64,000 nt of DNA from Flavobacteriaceae bacterium (lineage in GTDB: Bacteria; Bacteroidota; Bacteroidia; Flavobacteriales; Weeksellaceae). The stretch covers positions 72,343 to 136,342 of the forward strand of contig PTET01000001.1 of assembly GCA_004359435.1 (NCBI GenBank), in the 5' to 3' direction. Both the position numbers and the translations under genes were made by a program. This document shows, one piece after another, positions 9,073 to 18,488 of this stretch; the stretch's first letter is position 1; every line of letters starts with the position of its first letter. The notes below the pieces were generated by a model, which saw nothing but the letters and a program-made list of their open reading frames with translations, did no database searches and was not told the origin of the DNA.

Positions 9073-10653
9073 ATGAAAAAAATATTTTTGCCCCTGATTT
9101 TGACTACATTGTGTTTCCCACTTTTGGGGTTAGCACAAACCAAAGAAACCCAAAAAAGCAAGGAAATTCCCTTTCAGGCTATACATATCAGCCCTGAAAA
9201 GGTGGAATCCTGTGCTTTTGGAGATTTTGACGCAGATGGGCATCAGGACATTGTTTCAGGTTCCAATTGGTTTGCAGGACCAGACTTTTCCAAAGCCATC
9301 CCTTTTAGAGAATTAAGACCCTATTTTGCTTTTGTTCCCAACTCTATGGTGAGTCCAGATGATTTTACCCTCACCCGTGATGTGGATGGGGATGGATTTG
9401 ATGACATCATCAGTGGTGGGCATGATATGGGACTTTTTTGGTACAAAAGTCCAGGGAACCGAAATGTTGGCAATTGGGAGAGAATTCTCATCGATGCGGA
9501 TAGACCGCCAAAAGGAGAATCTAGCACAGAGAGCAAAGCACATGACCTAGGTCTACACAATGGAATTTGGGTGGACATAGACAATGACGGAAAAAAGGAA
9601 GAATTGGTTTCAGGTGGAACCAGACTCAAAGAAGGAAAAGAACATCTGAATTTGCGCTGGTACAAATATGAAAATGGAGCATGGCAAAAATACGATATGG
9701 GTGTGCAATCTCTGGTTTGGGGAGTAGGAGTGGGAGACTTGAACAAAGACGGAAGAAACGATGTAATTTCCACAGATGCTTGGTTTGAAGCACCCCTTGA
9801 CCCCAAAAAAGGGAAATGGACAAAACATCCCTTTCAAATGAATGTATGTGTGGTAGAGGGAGATTTTGAACCTAGATACAAAAGCGAAAACGGGTTTTCT
9901 TATGGCCATGCTTGCAATATTTATGTGTATGACATCAACGCCGATGGACTCAATGATTTTGTCCTTTCCTCTGGACACGGATATGGGATTTTTTGGTATG
10001 AGCAAAAACCCAGCAACAAAGTAGAAATGGAGTTTGTAGAGCATACCATAGACAAAAGTTGGTCACTTTCTCACAATCTACTCTTTGTGGACATGAACAA
10101 AGACCAAATCCCCGATTTGCTGGTTGGAAAACGTTGGGGAGGATGGGGAGCTGGTCAAAACGATGCCAACGGACTCTATTGGTATCAACTCACCCCTGGA
10201 GCGGAAAATCCATTTTCCAAACACATCATCTCCTATGGAGAAAAAATACAGTCTTTTGGAAACAGCTACATCCGTTTGAAATACAAGGTGAATCAAGCCA
10301 ATTCAGGGGTCTATGTTCGGGGAGAAAAAGGGGGGCTTTATGGTGCTTATGGGATGCAAATCGATTTCGGTGGAGAAAAAGACGGACTCCCCATGGGGGT
10401 AACCAAAACCATTTTCAAATTTCTCAAAATTGTTCCCCAAAGTTTGAAATCAGGAGATTATGGACAGTGGAACACACTGGAAATTCAAACCGAGGGAAGA
10501 CATCTTAGAACTTGGGTCAATGGAAATTTGCGTGTAGATGAATACGTAAACACTCAGATGATGCCAGATATGGGGAAACTTGCCTTCCAACTGCACATGG
10601 GAGCTCAGGACAATGAGGTGTACATCAAAGACATTGAGGTTTATGTGCCTTGA
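9073..10653 (+). CDS. Secreted VCBS/FG-GAP repeat protein with C-terminal DUF1080 domain
   Basis: This encodes 526 residues from ATG 9073, chosen because it starts a signal peptide (MKKIFLPLILTTLCFPLLGLAQ) and follows a -7 box. Residues about 35-380 carry six calcium-loop motifs of the type DxDxDG (DFDADGHQD, DVDGDGFDD, DIDNDGKKE, DLNKDGRND, DINADGLND, DMNKDQIPD), the signature of VCBS/FG-GAP propellers. The C-terminus (about 400-526), with NSGVYVRGEKGG, QWNTLEIQ, LRTWVNG and LAFQLHMG, is a DUF1080/3-keto-disaccharide hydrolase fold. Such proteins act on or bind glycans at the cell surface, which fits the rhamnosidase gene immediately downstream. Confidence 0.87.
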   Translation: MKKIFLPLILTTLCFPLLGLAQTKETQKSKEIPFQAIHISPEKVESCAFGDFDADGHQDIVSGSNWFAGPDFSKAIPFRELRPYFAFVPNSMVSPDDFTLTRDVDGDGFDDIISGGHDMGLFWYKSPGNRNVGNWERILIDADRPPKGESSTESKAHDLGLHNGIWVDIDNDGKKEELVSGGTRLKEGKEHLNLRWYKYENGAWQKYDMGVQSLVWGVGVGDLNKDGRNDVISTDAWFEAPLDPKKGKWTKHPFQMNVCVVEGDFEPRYKSENGFSYGHACNIYVYDINADGLNDFVLSSGHGYGIFWYEQKPSNKVEMEFVEHTIDKSWSLSHNLLFVDMNKDQIPDLLVGKRWGGWGAGQNDANGLYWYQLTPGAENPFSKHIISYGEKIQSFGNSYIRLKYKVNQANSGVYVRGEKGGLYGAYGMQIDFGGEKDGLPMGVTKTIFKFLKIVPQSLKSGDYGQWNTLEIQTEGRHLRTWVNGNLRVDEYVNTQMMPDMGKLAFQLHMGAQDNEVYIKDIEVYVP

Positions 10654-10715
10654 TACTCTATATAATCCATTTTTGACTTGATTTTCTTCTCTTGTAATTT
10701 TCCAAGAACATTTCC

Positions 10716-12620
10716 ATGAAACATTCTTTTTTGTTTTGCCTGTTGGTTATGCTGTTTTTCCCCTTTTTGGGAAATGCCCAAAGCACGCTACAGGTTTCCG
10801 ATTTGCAAGTTGAATATCTCACCCAGCCCATCGCCGTAGATGTAGTGGAACCTAGATTTTCTTGGAAACTCATAGACCAAACCAGAGGACAAAAACAAAC
10901 CGCCTACCAAATTCTTGTGGCTTCCAACAAAGAACTTCTGGAAAAAGAAAAGGGTGATTTGTGGGACAGTGGAAAGGTGAATTCTTCTCAGCTAGCTCAG
11001 ATTGTGTATGGGGGACAAAAACTCCATTCAAACCAAGTCTGTTTTTGGAAAGTCCGCTCTTTTGACAAAGACCAAAACCCTAGCCTATGGAGCGAAGTAT
11101 CTTCTTTTTCCATTGGGCTTTTGCAAAACTCAGATTGGAAAGGAATTTGGATGCAGCATCCCACAGCCTCTGATGAAAAACACATCTGGTTTCGAAAAGA
11201 TTTCACCCTAAATCAAAACACAGAAACGGCGTTTGTTTATGTGGCTTCGGTGGGGTATCATGAGCTTTATATCAACGGAAAAAAGGTGGACGATAGAGTT
11301 CTAGCACCCTCTCTCACTCGACTGAACAAAAGGGTTTTGTATGTAGGATACGATGTAAAAAGCCTTCTGAAGCCAGGAAAAAACACGTTGGCCATTTGGT
11401 ATGGTCCCGGCTGGTCTCGGTACAAACACTACCAAAAGGACATTACCCAATCCTTAAAAGTGCAGATGGAATACGCCTACAAAGATGGCAAAACATTTTC
11501 ACTTTCTAGTGACAACAGCTGGAAATGTAAGGTGAGTTCTAGCCAAAATTTGGGTCACAACAAACATGCAGACAACGGAGGAGAAAGTGTGGATGCCAGA
11601 AAATTTGTAACAAATTGGAATCAGACAGATTTGGATACCAGCGGTTGGGAATCCGCCAAAGAAGTTCAGCTCAATCTGGTTTTGTCTTCACAAATGAGTG
11701 AACCTTCCCGCGTTTTGGATAGCCTTGAAGCAAAAGACATTGTTGAAATCAAAAAAGGGGTGTATCGGATAGATTTGGGAAAGAATTTTACAGGCTTTTT
11801 GTCCCTCAAATTTCGCAATACCAAAGAGGGAGATTTGGTCAAAATTTCCGTTTCAGATGATTCCAAAACCAAAAAAGATTTCGGTCAAAAGTACAGATAC
11901 ATTTGCAAGGGACAAGAGGTGGAAACCTTTGAAAATCGATTCAATTATACCGCTGGAAGATATATTTATCTCTCGGGACTGAGAACCAAACCCAGCCAAG
12001 GGGACATTCAAGCCCTTTTGGTTGGAAATGACCTAAAAGGAAGCGGAAGTTTTACTTCCTCCAACGCTTTATTCAACCAAATATACGACACAGACCTTTG
12101 GACATTTCGCATCAACACCACCGAAGGATTCACCTCAGATTGTCCACACAGAGAGAGATTGGGTTACGGGGAAGAGCTTTTTGCAACCGCTTGGGGAATT
12201 GGAATGCCCACCTACAAAGCAGGGGCTTTTTACAACAACCTGATGCGAAACTGGACAGACATGCAAGAGCCCTCTGGATGGATTTACCACACCACACCAC
12301 AGGCCAATCACATCGCTTGGGGAGGGCCGCTTTGGAGCAGTGCGGGACTGAATATCGCTTGGGAATACTACCAAAATTATGGAGACACAAAAGCCTTGGA
12401 ACTGGTTTATGAACCTAGCCGAAAATGGCTTGAGTTTTTGTCTCAACACACAGAAAATGGACTTCTGGTACCTTATTTTGGTTTTGGAAAATTTCTGGGA
12501 GACTGGGCTGGACCTGGGGGAAGAAAAGAATTTGGGAAAAGAAGGAGAGTTTTTTGTGGTGAAAGTGCCCTCTGGGAGTTATTCTTTTGTTTCTGTTGGG
12601 GGAGGGGAATGATATTTTAA
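10716..12620 (+). pseudogene. Alpha-L-rhamnosidase (GH78), internally deleted
   Basis: The first roughly 608 codons encode a secreted GH78 alpha-L-rhamnosidase: signal peptide (MKHSFLFCLLVMLFFPFLGNA), N-terminal Fn3-like domain with PRFSWKL and QTAYQILVAS, rhamnosidase beta domain (DWKGIWMQ, LYINGKKVDDRVLAP, WYGPGWSR), and the (alpha/alpha)6 start with SDCPHRERLGYGEE (acidic residues from Asp475). At FLGDWAGPGGRKEFGK (about 12,500-12,537) the family sequence stops. The next bases, read in the neighbouring frame to a TGA at 12612, give GEFFVVKVPSGSYSFV, which looks like the normal GH78 C-terminus. About 300 residues including the general-base Glu region are therefore missing, and the frame-3 product ends in 25 unrelated residues at 12620. 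Non-functional as it stands. Confidence 0.82.
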
Positions 12621-12701
12621 ACTGAATAAATCTTGATTATTCAAATTATTAAAGCTTCACAGATACTAAAATGTTTCTGATTCGGAAATAATATATCCCA
12701 A

Positions 12702-13010
12702 ATGAAAAATATAGTATTCTTATTGATCATACTAGCTTGTGCCTTCGCATTGAATTATACTTCTTTCTTTGGGAATTTGTGGCTTGTGGCGACTGAAAAT
12801 GGTTATGAAATACCAAAAGACAGTTCAATATTCACATTTAAAGCAACGAAAATGAATGAAGGTTCTGGTGGTTGGTGGGTGTATGGTGAAGACAATAAAA
12901 AATATTATGCCCTTTCAGTTGATCCAATCAATAAGATAATTTGTATTGATAAAGGTAAATCACGAAAGATAAAAAATTTTGATAGATTTGAATATAAAAC
13001 TTGGAAATAA
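12702..13010 (+). CDS. Hypothetical small membrane-anchored or secreted protein
   Basis: A 102-residue protein with a hydrophobic N-terminus (about residues 3-20) that could be a signal peptide or anchor, followed by a short beta-rich segment with GSGGWWVYGEDNKKYYAL. No family recognised. It is AT-rich and is followed by the next gene after one base (stop 13008-13010, ATG 13012), so both are likely co-transcribed and translationally coupled. Located directly downstream of the broken rhamnosidase gene. Confidence 0.6.
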   Translation: MKNIVFLLIILACAFALNYTSFFGNLWLVATENGYEIPKDSSIFTFKATKMNEGSGGWWVYGEDNKKYYALSVDPINKIICIDKGKSRKIKNFDRFEYKTWK

Positions 13011-13011
13011 A

Positions 13012-13713
13012 ATGAAAGATTCATTAATTATAATTCTGTCAGCCTTACTAACGGTCTCTTGTAAAGTAAATACTATACAGAACCAACCCAATTCTTCAAA
13101 TAAGAAAACTACATTGCAAAAAGTAGTTAATGTAGATACAAAACCTTCAATACCAACAGAAGTTGATTCAGTTGATTCAGTTGATTCAGTTAATTCTGAT
13201 TTAGAAAAAACCATAATTTCTGTAATCAAAGCTTATCAAAGTAAGGACGAAAAGAAGTTGAATCGATTGATAAACCCAGAATTTGGAATTGCTTTTTTGT
13301 ATAAAAGAGGAGTCCATGATAACCTCTCTATTGAAAAATCTATTTCGTTTGCAGAACCGACACCAGAGTATCTTCCATATTCCAATGAGATTGATACGGA
13401 TTATAAAATACGTATATCGACCTTGCCTTTTTTTAATTGTAATACCGAAAATTGGGATAAACCACCAGGCATTTACATAGATACAATAAATACAGACCAT
13501 TTACTTTCAGAAACTGCGATTTCAGAAAATAATTTGTTCATAGAAAAAATATGGTCTGATCTTCAAATTGAAGAATTGAAGAACCTTGAAAACAATAGCC
13601 ATAAAATTATTTTATTTGATAAAAACAAAAAAGACTTTATTTTTTATCTCACCAAAGTAAATGACAAATGGTTTTTGTCTGCTATAGATAGAAATGAAGT
13701 TTGTAGTGCTTAA
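13012..13713 (+). CDS. Hypothetical lipoprotein with a tandem Val-Asp-Ser repeat
   Basis: A 233-residue protein starting at ATG 13012, chosen because it gives a lipoprotein signal (IILSALLTVSC, Cys at about residue 17). Residues about 50-62 are (VDS)3VNS encoded by a 9-bp tandem repeat, a linker next to the membrane anchor. The remainder has no recognised domain; the segment DLEKTIISVIKAYQSKDEKKLNRLINPEFG looks like the start of an NTF2-like or DUF4348-type fold, which is a guess. AT-rich and coupled to the gene before it. Confidence 0.62.
   Translation: MKDSLIIILSALLTVSCKVNTIQNQPNSSNKKTTLQKVVNVDTKPSIPTEVDSVDSVDSVNSDLEKTIISVIKAYQSKDEKKLNRLINPEFGIAFLYKRGVHDNLSIEKSISFAEPTPEYLPYSNEIDTDYKIRISTLPFFNCNTENWDKPPGIYIDTINTDHLLSETAISENNLFIEKIWSDLQIEELKNLENNSHKIILFDKNKKDFIFYLTKVNDKWFLSAIDRNEVCSA
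13162..13197 (+). repeat. 9-bp tandem repeat (GTTGATTCA) inside the lipoprotein gene
   Basis: Three perfect copies of GTTGATTCA are followed by a fourth degenerate copy, GTTAATTCT. Unit length is a multiple of three, so copy-number change would alter linker length without shifting frame. Confidence 0.85.
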
Positions 13714-13867
13714 ATAATACCCATATAAATATGGTTTTTGCTCATATTTAAATCAAGCAAAAGTCTTTTGGAAACACGCTAAATATCAAAGCTCAAAAAA
13801 ATCAAACCAATTTTCAAAAAATATCATTCTTGCTATCTTTGAGGCTTTTAGGCACTTTGTCTGAATG

Positions 13868-13934
13868 CTCTGAGCTTGCCGAAGGGAGATTTGTTTGATT
13901 GGTTTAATCTCCCTCACCCCGACTCTCTCTAACT
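13868..13934. repeat. Degenerate REP-like intergenic sequence
   Basis: The stretch GCTCTGAGCTTGCCGAAGGG (13868-13887) is one arm of the widespread CTTCG-CAAGCTCAG palindrome, and CTCCCTCACCCCGACTCTCTC nearby resembles another common spacer repeat. They lie in the roughly 297-base gap between the lipoprotein gene and the end of carB. The gap holds no gene I can support. The matching second arm is not intact. Confidence 0.5.
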
Positions 13935-14010
13935 GCATTGCACCCAAAACACTCACCTCAACTCTTCTGAATTCAAAAGAGGGCTTCTTGGTTTGCAAAA
14001 ACAGGTCAAA

Positions 14011-17000
14011 TCAAAGATTTTCTGTTTTGCCGTTTTTGTACTCATTCCAAGACTTGATTTCCAAATCAGCAAGAGTATAATCACAGAAAGAACGAATATA
14101 AGCAGAGGCCAATCTCGCATTGGTAACCAGTGGAATGCTGTAGTCCACGGCTTTTCGGCGGATGGTGTAATCGTTGTCTAGCTCAGCTTTGGTTAGATTT
14201 TTGGGTATGTTGATGACCATATCTACCCCTTTGTCTGCCAAAACATCCATCACGTTGGGTGCATTGTGGTTGGTATCATCTGGCCAGCCCACAAGGGTGG
14301 AGGCGATTCCATTTTCGGTGTAGAATTTGTGGGTTCCTTCGGTAGCAAAAAGAGTGTATCCTTTTTCAATGAGCAGTTTGGATGGCTCCAATAGTTCCAC
14401 TTTGGAGTCGATGGGTCCTGCAGATACCAAAATGTTTTTGGCTGGAATCTGGTATCCCACAGAAAGCATAGACTTGAGTAGTGCCTCTTTCGGAGTAGAA
14501 CCAATACATCCCACCTCACCGGTAGAAGACATATCCACAGAAAGAACGGGGTCTGCTCCACCGAGTCTGGTAAACGAAAACTGAGAGGCTTTTACTCCGA
14601 CATAATCCACATCATAAATGGCGTGGGAACCTTGTTTTTCCACAGGAATTCCTAGAAGTACTTTGGTGGCTTTCTCAATCAAGTTGGTATTGGAAACCTT
14701 CGATACAAAAGGGAAAGACCTAGAAGCTCTCAAATTCAGCTCAATGACTTTTACCTCATTGTCTTTGGCCAAAAACTGCATGTTGAAAGGTCCAGAAATC
14801 GAAAATTTCTTAGCGATTTTGTCTCCGATGGATTTGATTTTTCGAATGGTTTCGATATACACATTTTGTGCTGGATAATACATGGTGGCATCTCCAGAGT
14901 GTACTCCTGCAAACTCCACGTGTTCAGAGATGGCATAAGAGACAATTTCACCGTTTTGTGCCACAGCATCCAGCTCGATTTCTTTGGAGTTTTGGATAAA
15001 CTGAGAAACCACAATGGGATGGTCAGGCGAAACTTCTACAGCCAATTTTAAGAAGGCTTCCAGCTCTGTTTTGTTGGAAACCACGTTCATCGCTGCACCC
15101 GAAAGCACATACGAAGGACGAATGAGCACTGGGAAACCTACTTCTTCTACAAAATCAAACACGGCTTGTAGGGTAGAAAGCTCTTTCCATTTGGGTTGTA
15201 GAATGCCAAGTTCGTCCAAAATTCCAGAGAATTTGTGTCTGTTTTCTGCATCGTCTATGTTCAGAGGAGAAGTTCCCAAGATGGATACCCTCTGGTCGAA
15301 AAGTTTCATCGCAAGGTTGTTTGGAATCTGTCCTCCCGTAGATATAATGGTACCTGTAGGATTTTCGTATTCCAGAATATCCATAACCCTTTCGAAAGAA
15401 AGCTCTTCAAAATACAATCTGTCAGACTCGTCGTAATCTGTACTTACGGTTTCTGGATTGTAGTTTATCATAATCACCTTGTATCCTTCTTTGGCTGCAG
15501 TTTTGGCTGCGTTTACTCCACACCAGTCAAACTCCACAGAACTTCCGATTCTGTACACCCCAGAACCCAAAATGCAAATGGCTTTTTCTGTGTTTTGCTC
15601 CAAATCGTTTTCATCACCGTGGTAGGTGTTGTACAGATAGTTGGTTTGGGCTGGGAATTCTGCCGCCAAGGTGTCAATTTGTTTGACAACGGGCGTAATG
15701 CCTAAAGATTTTCTGTAGGCTCTTACCTTGAGCTCGTTTGCATGTCCCCCTTCACCGAAGAGGAGTACAGAAATTTGGTCGTCCGAAAACCCTGCTTTTT
15801 TGCATTCCAAAACCAGTTCTTTGGACAGATTTTCGAGAGTTTTGGCTCCTTTGATTTGTTCTCCCAAGCGGTGGATTTTTTCCAGTCTTTGCAAGAACCA
15901 AGGGTCGATTTTGGTGAGTTCAAAGATTTGTTTTATGCTGTATCCTTTGTCAAAAGCCAAAGACAGAGCAAAAACCCTTTGGTCGTCTGGGTTGGAAAGA
16001 TAGGTGTCCAAATCCTCATTTTCTGGAAGAGAAAAACGGTTGGCAACAATTCCTCTTTGCCCTGTATCGAGCATTCTGATTCCTTTTTGGATGGCCTCTT
16101 CGAAAGATTTTCCAATGGCCATCACCTCTCCAACGGATTTCATAGAAGAACCAATTTGGCGATTCACCCCATAGAATTTGTTCAAATCCCAGCGTGGAAG
16201 TTTTACCACACAGTAGTCCAATGCTGGCTCAAAACAAGCCGAAGTGGTTTGGGTTACAGAGTTTTTGAGTTCATACAAACTGTATCCCAATGCCAATTTT
16301 GCCGCCACAAAAGCAAGGGGATATCCTGTTGCTTTGGAAGCAAGGGCAGAAGACCTAGAAAGCCTTGCGTTTACTTCAATTACGCGGTATTCTTCACTGT
16401 TTGGGTCTAGTGCATATTGAATGTTGCATTCTCCCACGACTCCCAAATGGCGGATGGTGCGGGTTGCCACTTCTCTGAGTTTGTGGTATTCTGAATTGGA
16501 AAGGGTTTGTGAAGGTGCCACCACGATGGATTCTCCTGTGTGTACCCCAACTGGGTCGAAGTTTTCCATGTTGCACACGGTGATGCAGTTGTCAAAGCGG
16601 TCTCTTACCACCTCGTACTCAACTTCTTTCCATCCTTTGATGGATTCATCAATGAGAAGTTGGTCTGAATAATTGAATCCTTTCAGTGCCAAATCCTTGA
16701 GTTCTTCTGGGTTGGAAGCAAATCCAGAACCCAGTCCTCCAAGAGCATAAGCGGCTCTCACAAGTAGTGGATACCCGATTTCTTCACCTGCTTTTAAGGC
16801 TTCTTCTAAAGATTGTACCGCGATACTTTTGCAGTAGGAAACTCCTATTTCATCGAGTTTTCTTGAGAAAATTTCTCTGTCTTCTGTGTTTTCAATCACC
16901 TGAATGGGCGTTCCCAAAACACGAACGTTGTATTTTTCAAAAACCCCCATGTGTTTGAGTTTCACCGCACAGTTTAGTGCAGTTTGTCCTCCAAAGGCCA

Positions 17001-17325
17001 CCAAAACTCCATCTGGTTTCTCTTTTTTGATAACCTCCTCCACAAAATATGGCGTTACGGGCAAAAAGTACACATCGTCTGCAACTCCTTCTGAAGTTTG
17101 TACTGTGGCGATGTTGGGGTTAATCAGAATGGTTTGAATTCCTTCTTCTTTGAGTGCTTTGAGTGCTTGAGACCCCGAATAATCGAATTCTCCTGCTTCT
17201 CCAATTTTCAGGGCACCAGAGCCCAAAACCAATACTTTTTTTACAGTCCCTAGGATGTCTTCTACTTGGTCAATTATATCGTTTTTCATGTTGTCTTTTC
17301 TGATGTTTTCCATGTTGCTTTCCAT
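14011..17325 (-). CDS. carB: Carbamoyl-phosphate synthase large subunit
   Basis: This 1104-residue subunit makes carbamoyl phosphate from bicarbonate, ammonia and two ATP. Two ATP-grasp halves are visible: the first begins with VLVLGSGALKIGEAGEFDYSG and the second with CILGSGVYRIGSSVEFDWCG (about residue 590). A C-terminal MGS allosteric domain ends the protein (LFATEGTHKFY, VVDMVINIPKN-type pattern). It is slightly longer than the 1073-residue E. coli protein because of the N-terminal extension; ATGs at residues 5 and 13 are alternative starts. It lies 27 bases after carA and is the last gene of the argD-carA-carB operon. Confidence 0.97.
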   Translation of the reverse strand: MESNMENIRKDNMKNDIIDQVEDILGTVKKVLVLGSGALKIGEAGEFDYSGSQALKALKEEGIQTILINPNIATVQTSEGVADDVYFLPVTPYFVEEVIKKEKPDGVLVAFGGQTALNCAVKLKHMGVFEKYNVRVLGTPIQVIENTEDREIFSRKLDEIGVSYCKSIAVQSLEEALKAGEEIGYPLLVRAAYALGGLGSGFASNPEELKDLALKGFNYSDQLLIDESIKGWKEVEYEVVRDRFDNCITVCNMENFDPVGVHTGESIVVAPSQTLSNSEYHKLREVATRTIRHLGVVGECNIQYALDPNSEEYRVIEVNARLSRSSALASKATGYPLAFVAAKLALGYSLYELKNSVTQTTSACFEPALDYCVVKLPRWDLNKFYGVNRQIGSSMKSVGEVMAIGKSFEEAIQKGIRMLDTGQRGIVANRFSLPENEDLDTYLSNPDDQRVFALSLAFDKGYSIKQIFELTKIDPWFLQRLEKIHRLGEQIKGAKTLENLSKELVLECKKAGFSDDQISVLLFGEGGHANELKVRAYRKSLGITPVVKQIDTLAAEFPAQTNYLYNTYHGDENDLEQNTEKAICILGSGVYRIGSSVEFDWCGVNAAKTAAKEGYKVIMINYNPETVSTDYDESDRLYFEELSFERVMDILEYENPTGTIISTGGQIPNNLAMKLFDQRVSILGTSPLNIDDAENRHKFSGILDELGILQPKWKELSTLQAVFDFVEEVGFPVLIRPSYVLSGAAMNVVSNKTELEAFLKLAVEVSPDHPIVVSQFIQNSKEIELDAVAQNGEIVSYAISEHVEFAGVHSGDATMYYPAQNVYIETIRKIKSIGDKIAKKFSISGPFNMQFLAKDNEVKVIELNLRASRSFPFVSKVSNTNLIEKATKVLLGIPVEKQGSHAIYDVDYVGVKASQFSFTRLGGADPVLSVDMSSTGEVGCIGSTPKEALLKSMLSVGYQIPAKNILVSAGPIDSKVELLEPSKLLIEKGYTLFATEGTHKFYTENGIASTLVGWPDDTNHNAPNVMDVLADKGVDMVINIPKNLTKAELDNDYTIRRKAVDYSIPLVTNARLASAYIRSFCDYTLADLEIKSWNEYKNGKTENL

Positions 17326-17352
17326 GTTTACTCCCTCTAATTTTGGACTTTC

Positions 17353-18432
17353 TTATCCTTTTCTTTGTTTGATTACTTCTATAAAATCGTCAAACAAAAA
17401 CTCTGTGTCCACAGGACCTCCTTTTGCCTCTGGGTGAAACTGTACCGTGAAAAACGGTTTGCTGCTGTGACGGATTCCCTCGCAGGTTCCGTCGTTGAGA
17501 TTTTCAAAATACATTTCCCATCCACTTGGAAGTTTTTTGTCGTCTAGTGCATATCCGTGGTTTTGTGGGGTGATAAAACATCTTTTGGTCCCCGTTTGCA
17601 AAACGGGTTGGTTGTGAGACCTGTGTCCGTATTTCAGTTTGAAACAGTCTGCTCCTGCAGCCAGACCCACGAGTTGATTCCCAAGGCAGATTCCAAAAAT
17701 AGGTTTGTCTCCTTGCAAAGCCACTTTGAGATTGTCTATGGTTTTGTCACACATTTTGGGGTCCCCAGGCCCATTGGAAATAAACAGTCCATCATATTCC
17801 ATGGCATTGAAATCGTGGTCCCAAGGCACACGGGTTACCTTCACCCCTCTTTGGGTAAAGCAGCGAATGATGTTGTTTTTTACTCCGCAATCCACAAGTA
17901 CCACATGCACATCACCCTCTGGATTGTAGGTTTTGATTTCTTTCATCGAAACCACATCTACCAAATTGTCTTTGTTTGGGTCGTGAAAGGGAACGTCTTT
18001 GTCTGCCACAATTTTTCCCAACATAGAACCTTGCTCACGGAGTTTTTTGGTGAGTTTTCTTGTATCCACACAGCAAATCCCTGGGATGCCTTGTTTTTCC
18101 ATCCACTCTCCCAAACTTTCCACCGCATTCCAGTGGCTGTGCTCATCTGAATAATAATTGATGACAAGACCTGCCACTTGGATTTTTTCGGATTCAAACA
18201 CACTGTCCAGCTCATCAATGATTGAAGAAGCAGGAATTCCATAATTTCCCACCATGGGATAGGTCATCACCAGAATTTGCCCTTTGTAGGAAGGGTCTGT
18301 AAGGTTTTCTGTATAACCTACCATGGCTGTGTTGAACACCACTTCTCCACTTGTGGAGGCAAAGGCACCAAAAGATTTTCCTTTGATGGTTGTATTGTCT
18401 TCTAGAATCAGGGTAACGTCTTGGTTCATCAT
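17353..18432 (-). CDS. carA: Carbamoyl-phosphate synthase small subunit (glutamine amidotransferase)
   Basis: This 359-residue subunit releases ammonia from glutamine for CarB. The N-terminal CPSase_sm domain carries GEVVFNTAMVGYTE; the class-I glutamine amidotransferase domain has the nucleophile Cys249 in FGICLGNQ and the His333/Glu335 pair in QFHPE. The length is typical of the family. It lies 56 bases downstream of argD and 27 bases upstream of carB. The start ATG at 18432 is directly followed by another ATG, so either could initiate. Confidence 0.97.
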   Translation of the reverse strand: MMNQDVTLILEDNTTIKGKSFGAFASTSGEVVFNTAMVGYTENLTDPSYKGQILVMTYPMVGNYGIPASSIIDELDSVFESEKIQVAGLVINYYSDEHSHWNAVESLGEWMEKQGIPGICCVDTRKLTKKLREQGSMLGKIVADKDVPFHDPNKDNLVDVVSMKEIKTYNPEGDVHVVLVDCGVKNNIIRCFTQRGVKVTRVPWDHDFNAMEYDGLFISNGPGDPKMCDKTIDNLKVALQGDKPIFGICLGNQLVGLAAGADCFKLKYGHRSHNQPVLQTGTKRCFITPQNHGYALDDKKLPSGWEMYFENLNDGTCEGIRHSSKPFFTVQFHPEAKGGPVDTEFLFDDFIEVIKQRKG

Positions 18433-18488
18433 TGAGTTAAACTTGGGGTTTATGTAGAGTTATTGTCTGTTTTGTTGTGTCTTTGGGA

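Noticed and set aside
12379-12612. Separate 77-residue plus-strand gene
   Set aside because: Only its last 25 codons look real, and they are the tail of the deleted GH78 gene.
13786-13998. Minus-strand 70-residue frame containing SLRQAQS
   Set aside because: This peptide is the usual translation of the REP-like CTGAGCTTGCCGAAGG repeat, so the frame is repeat-derived and not a gene.
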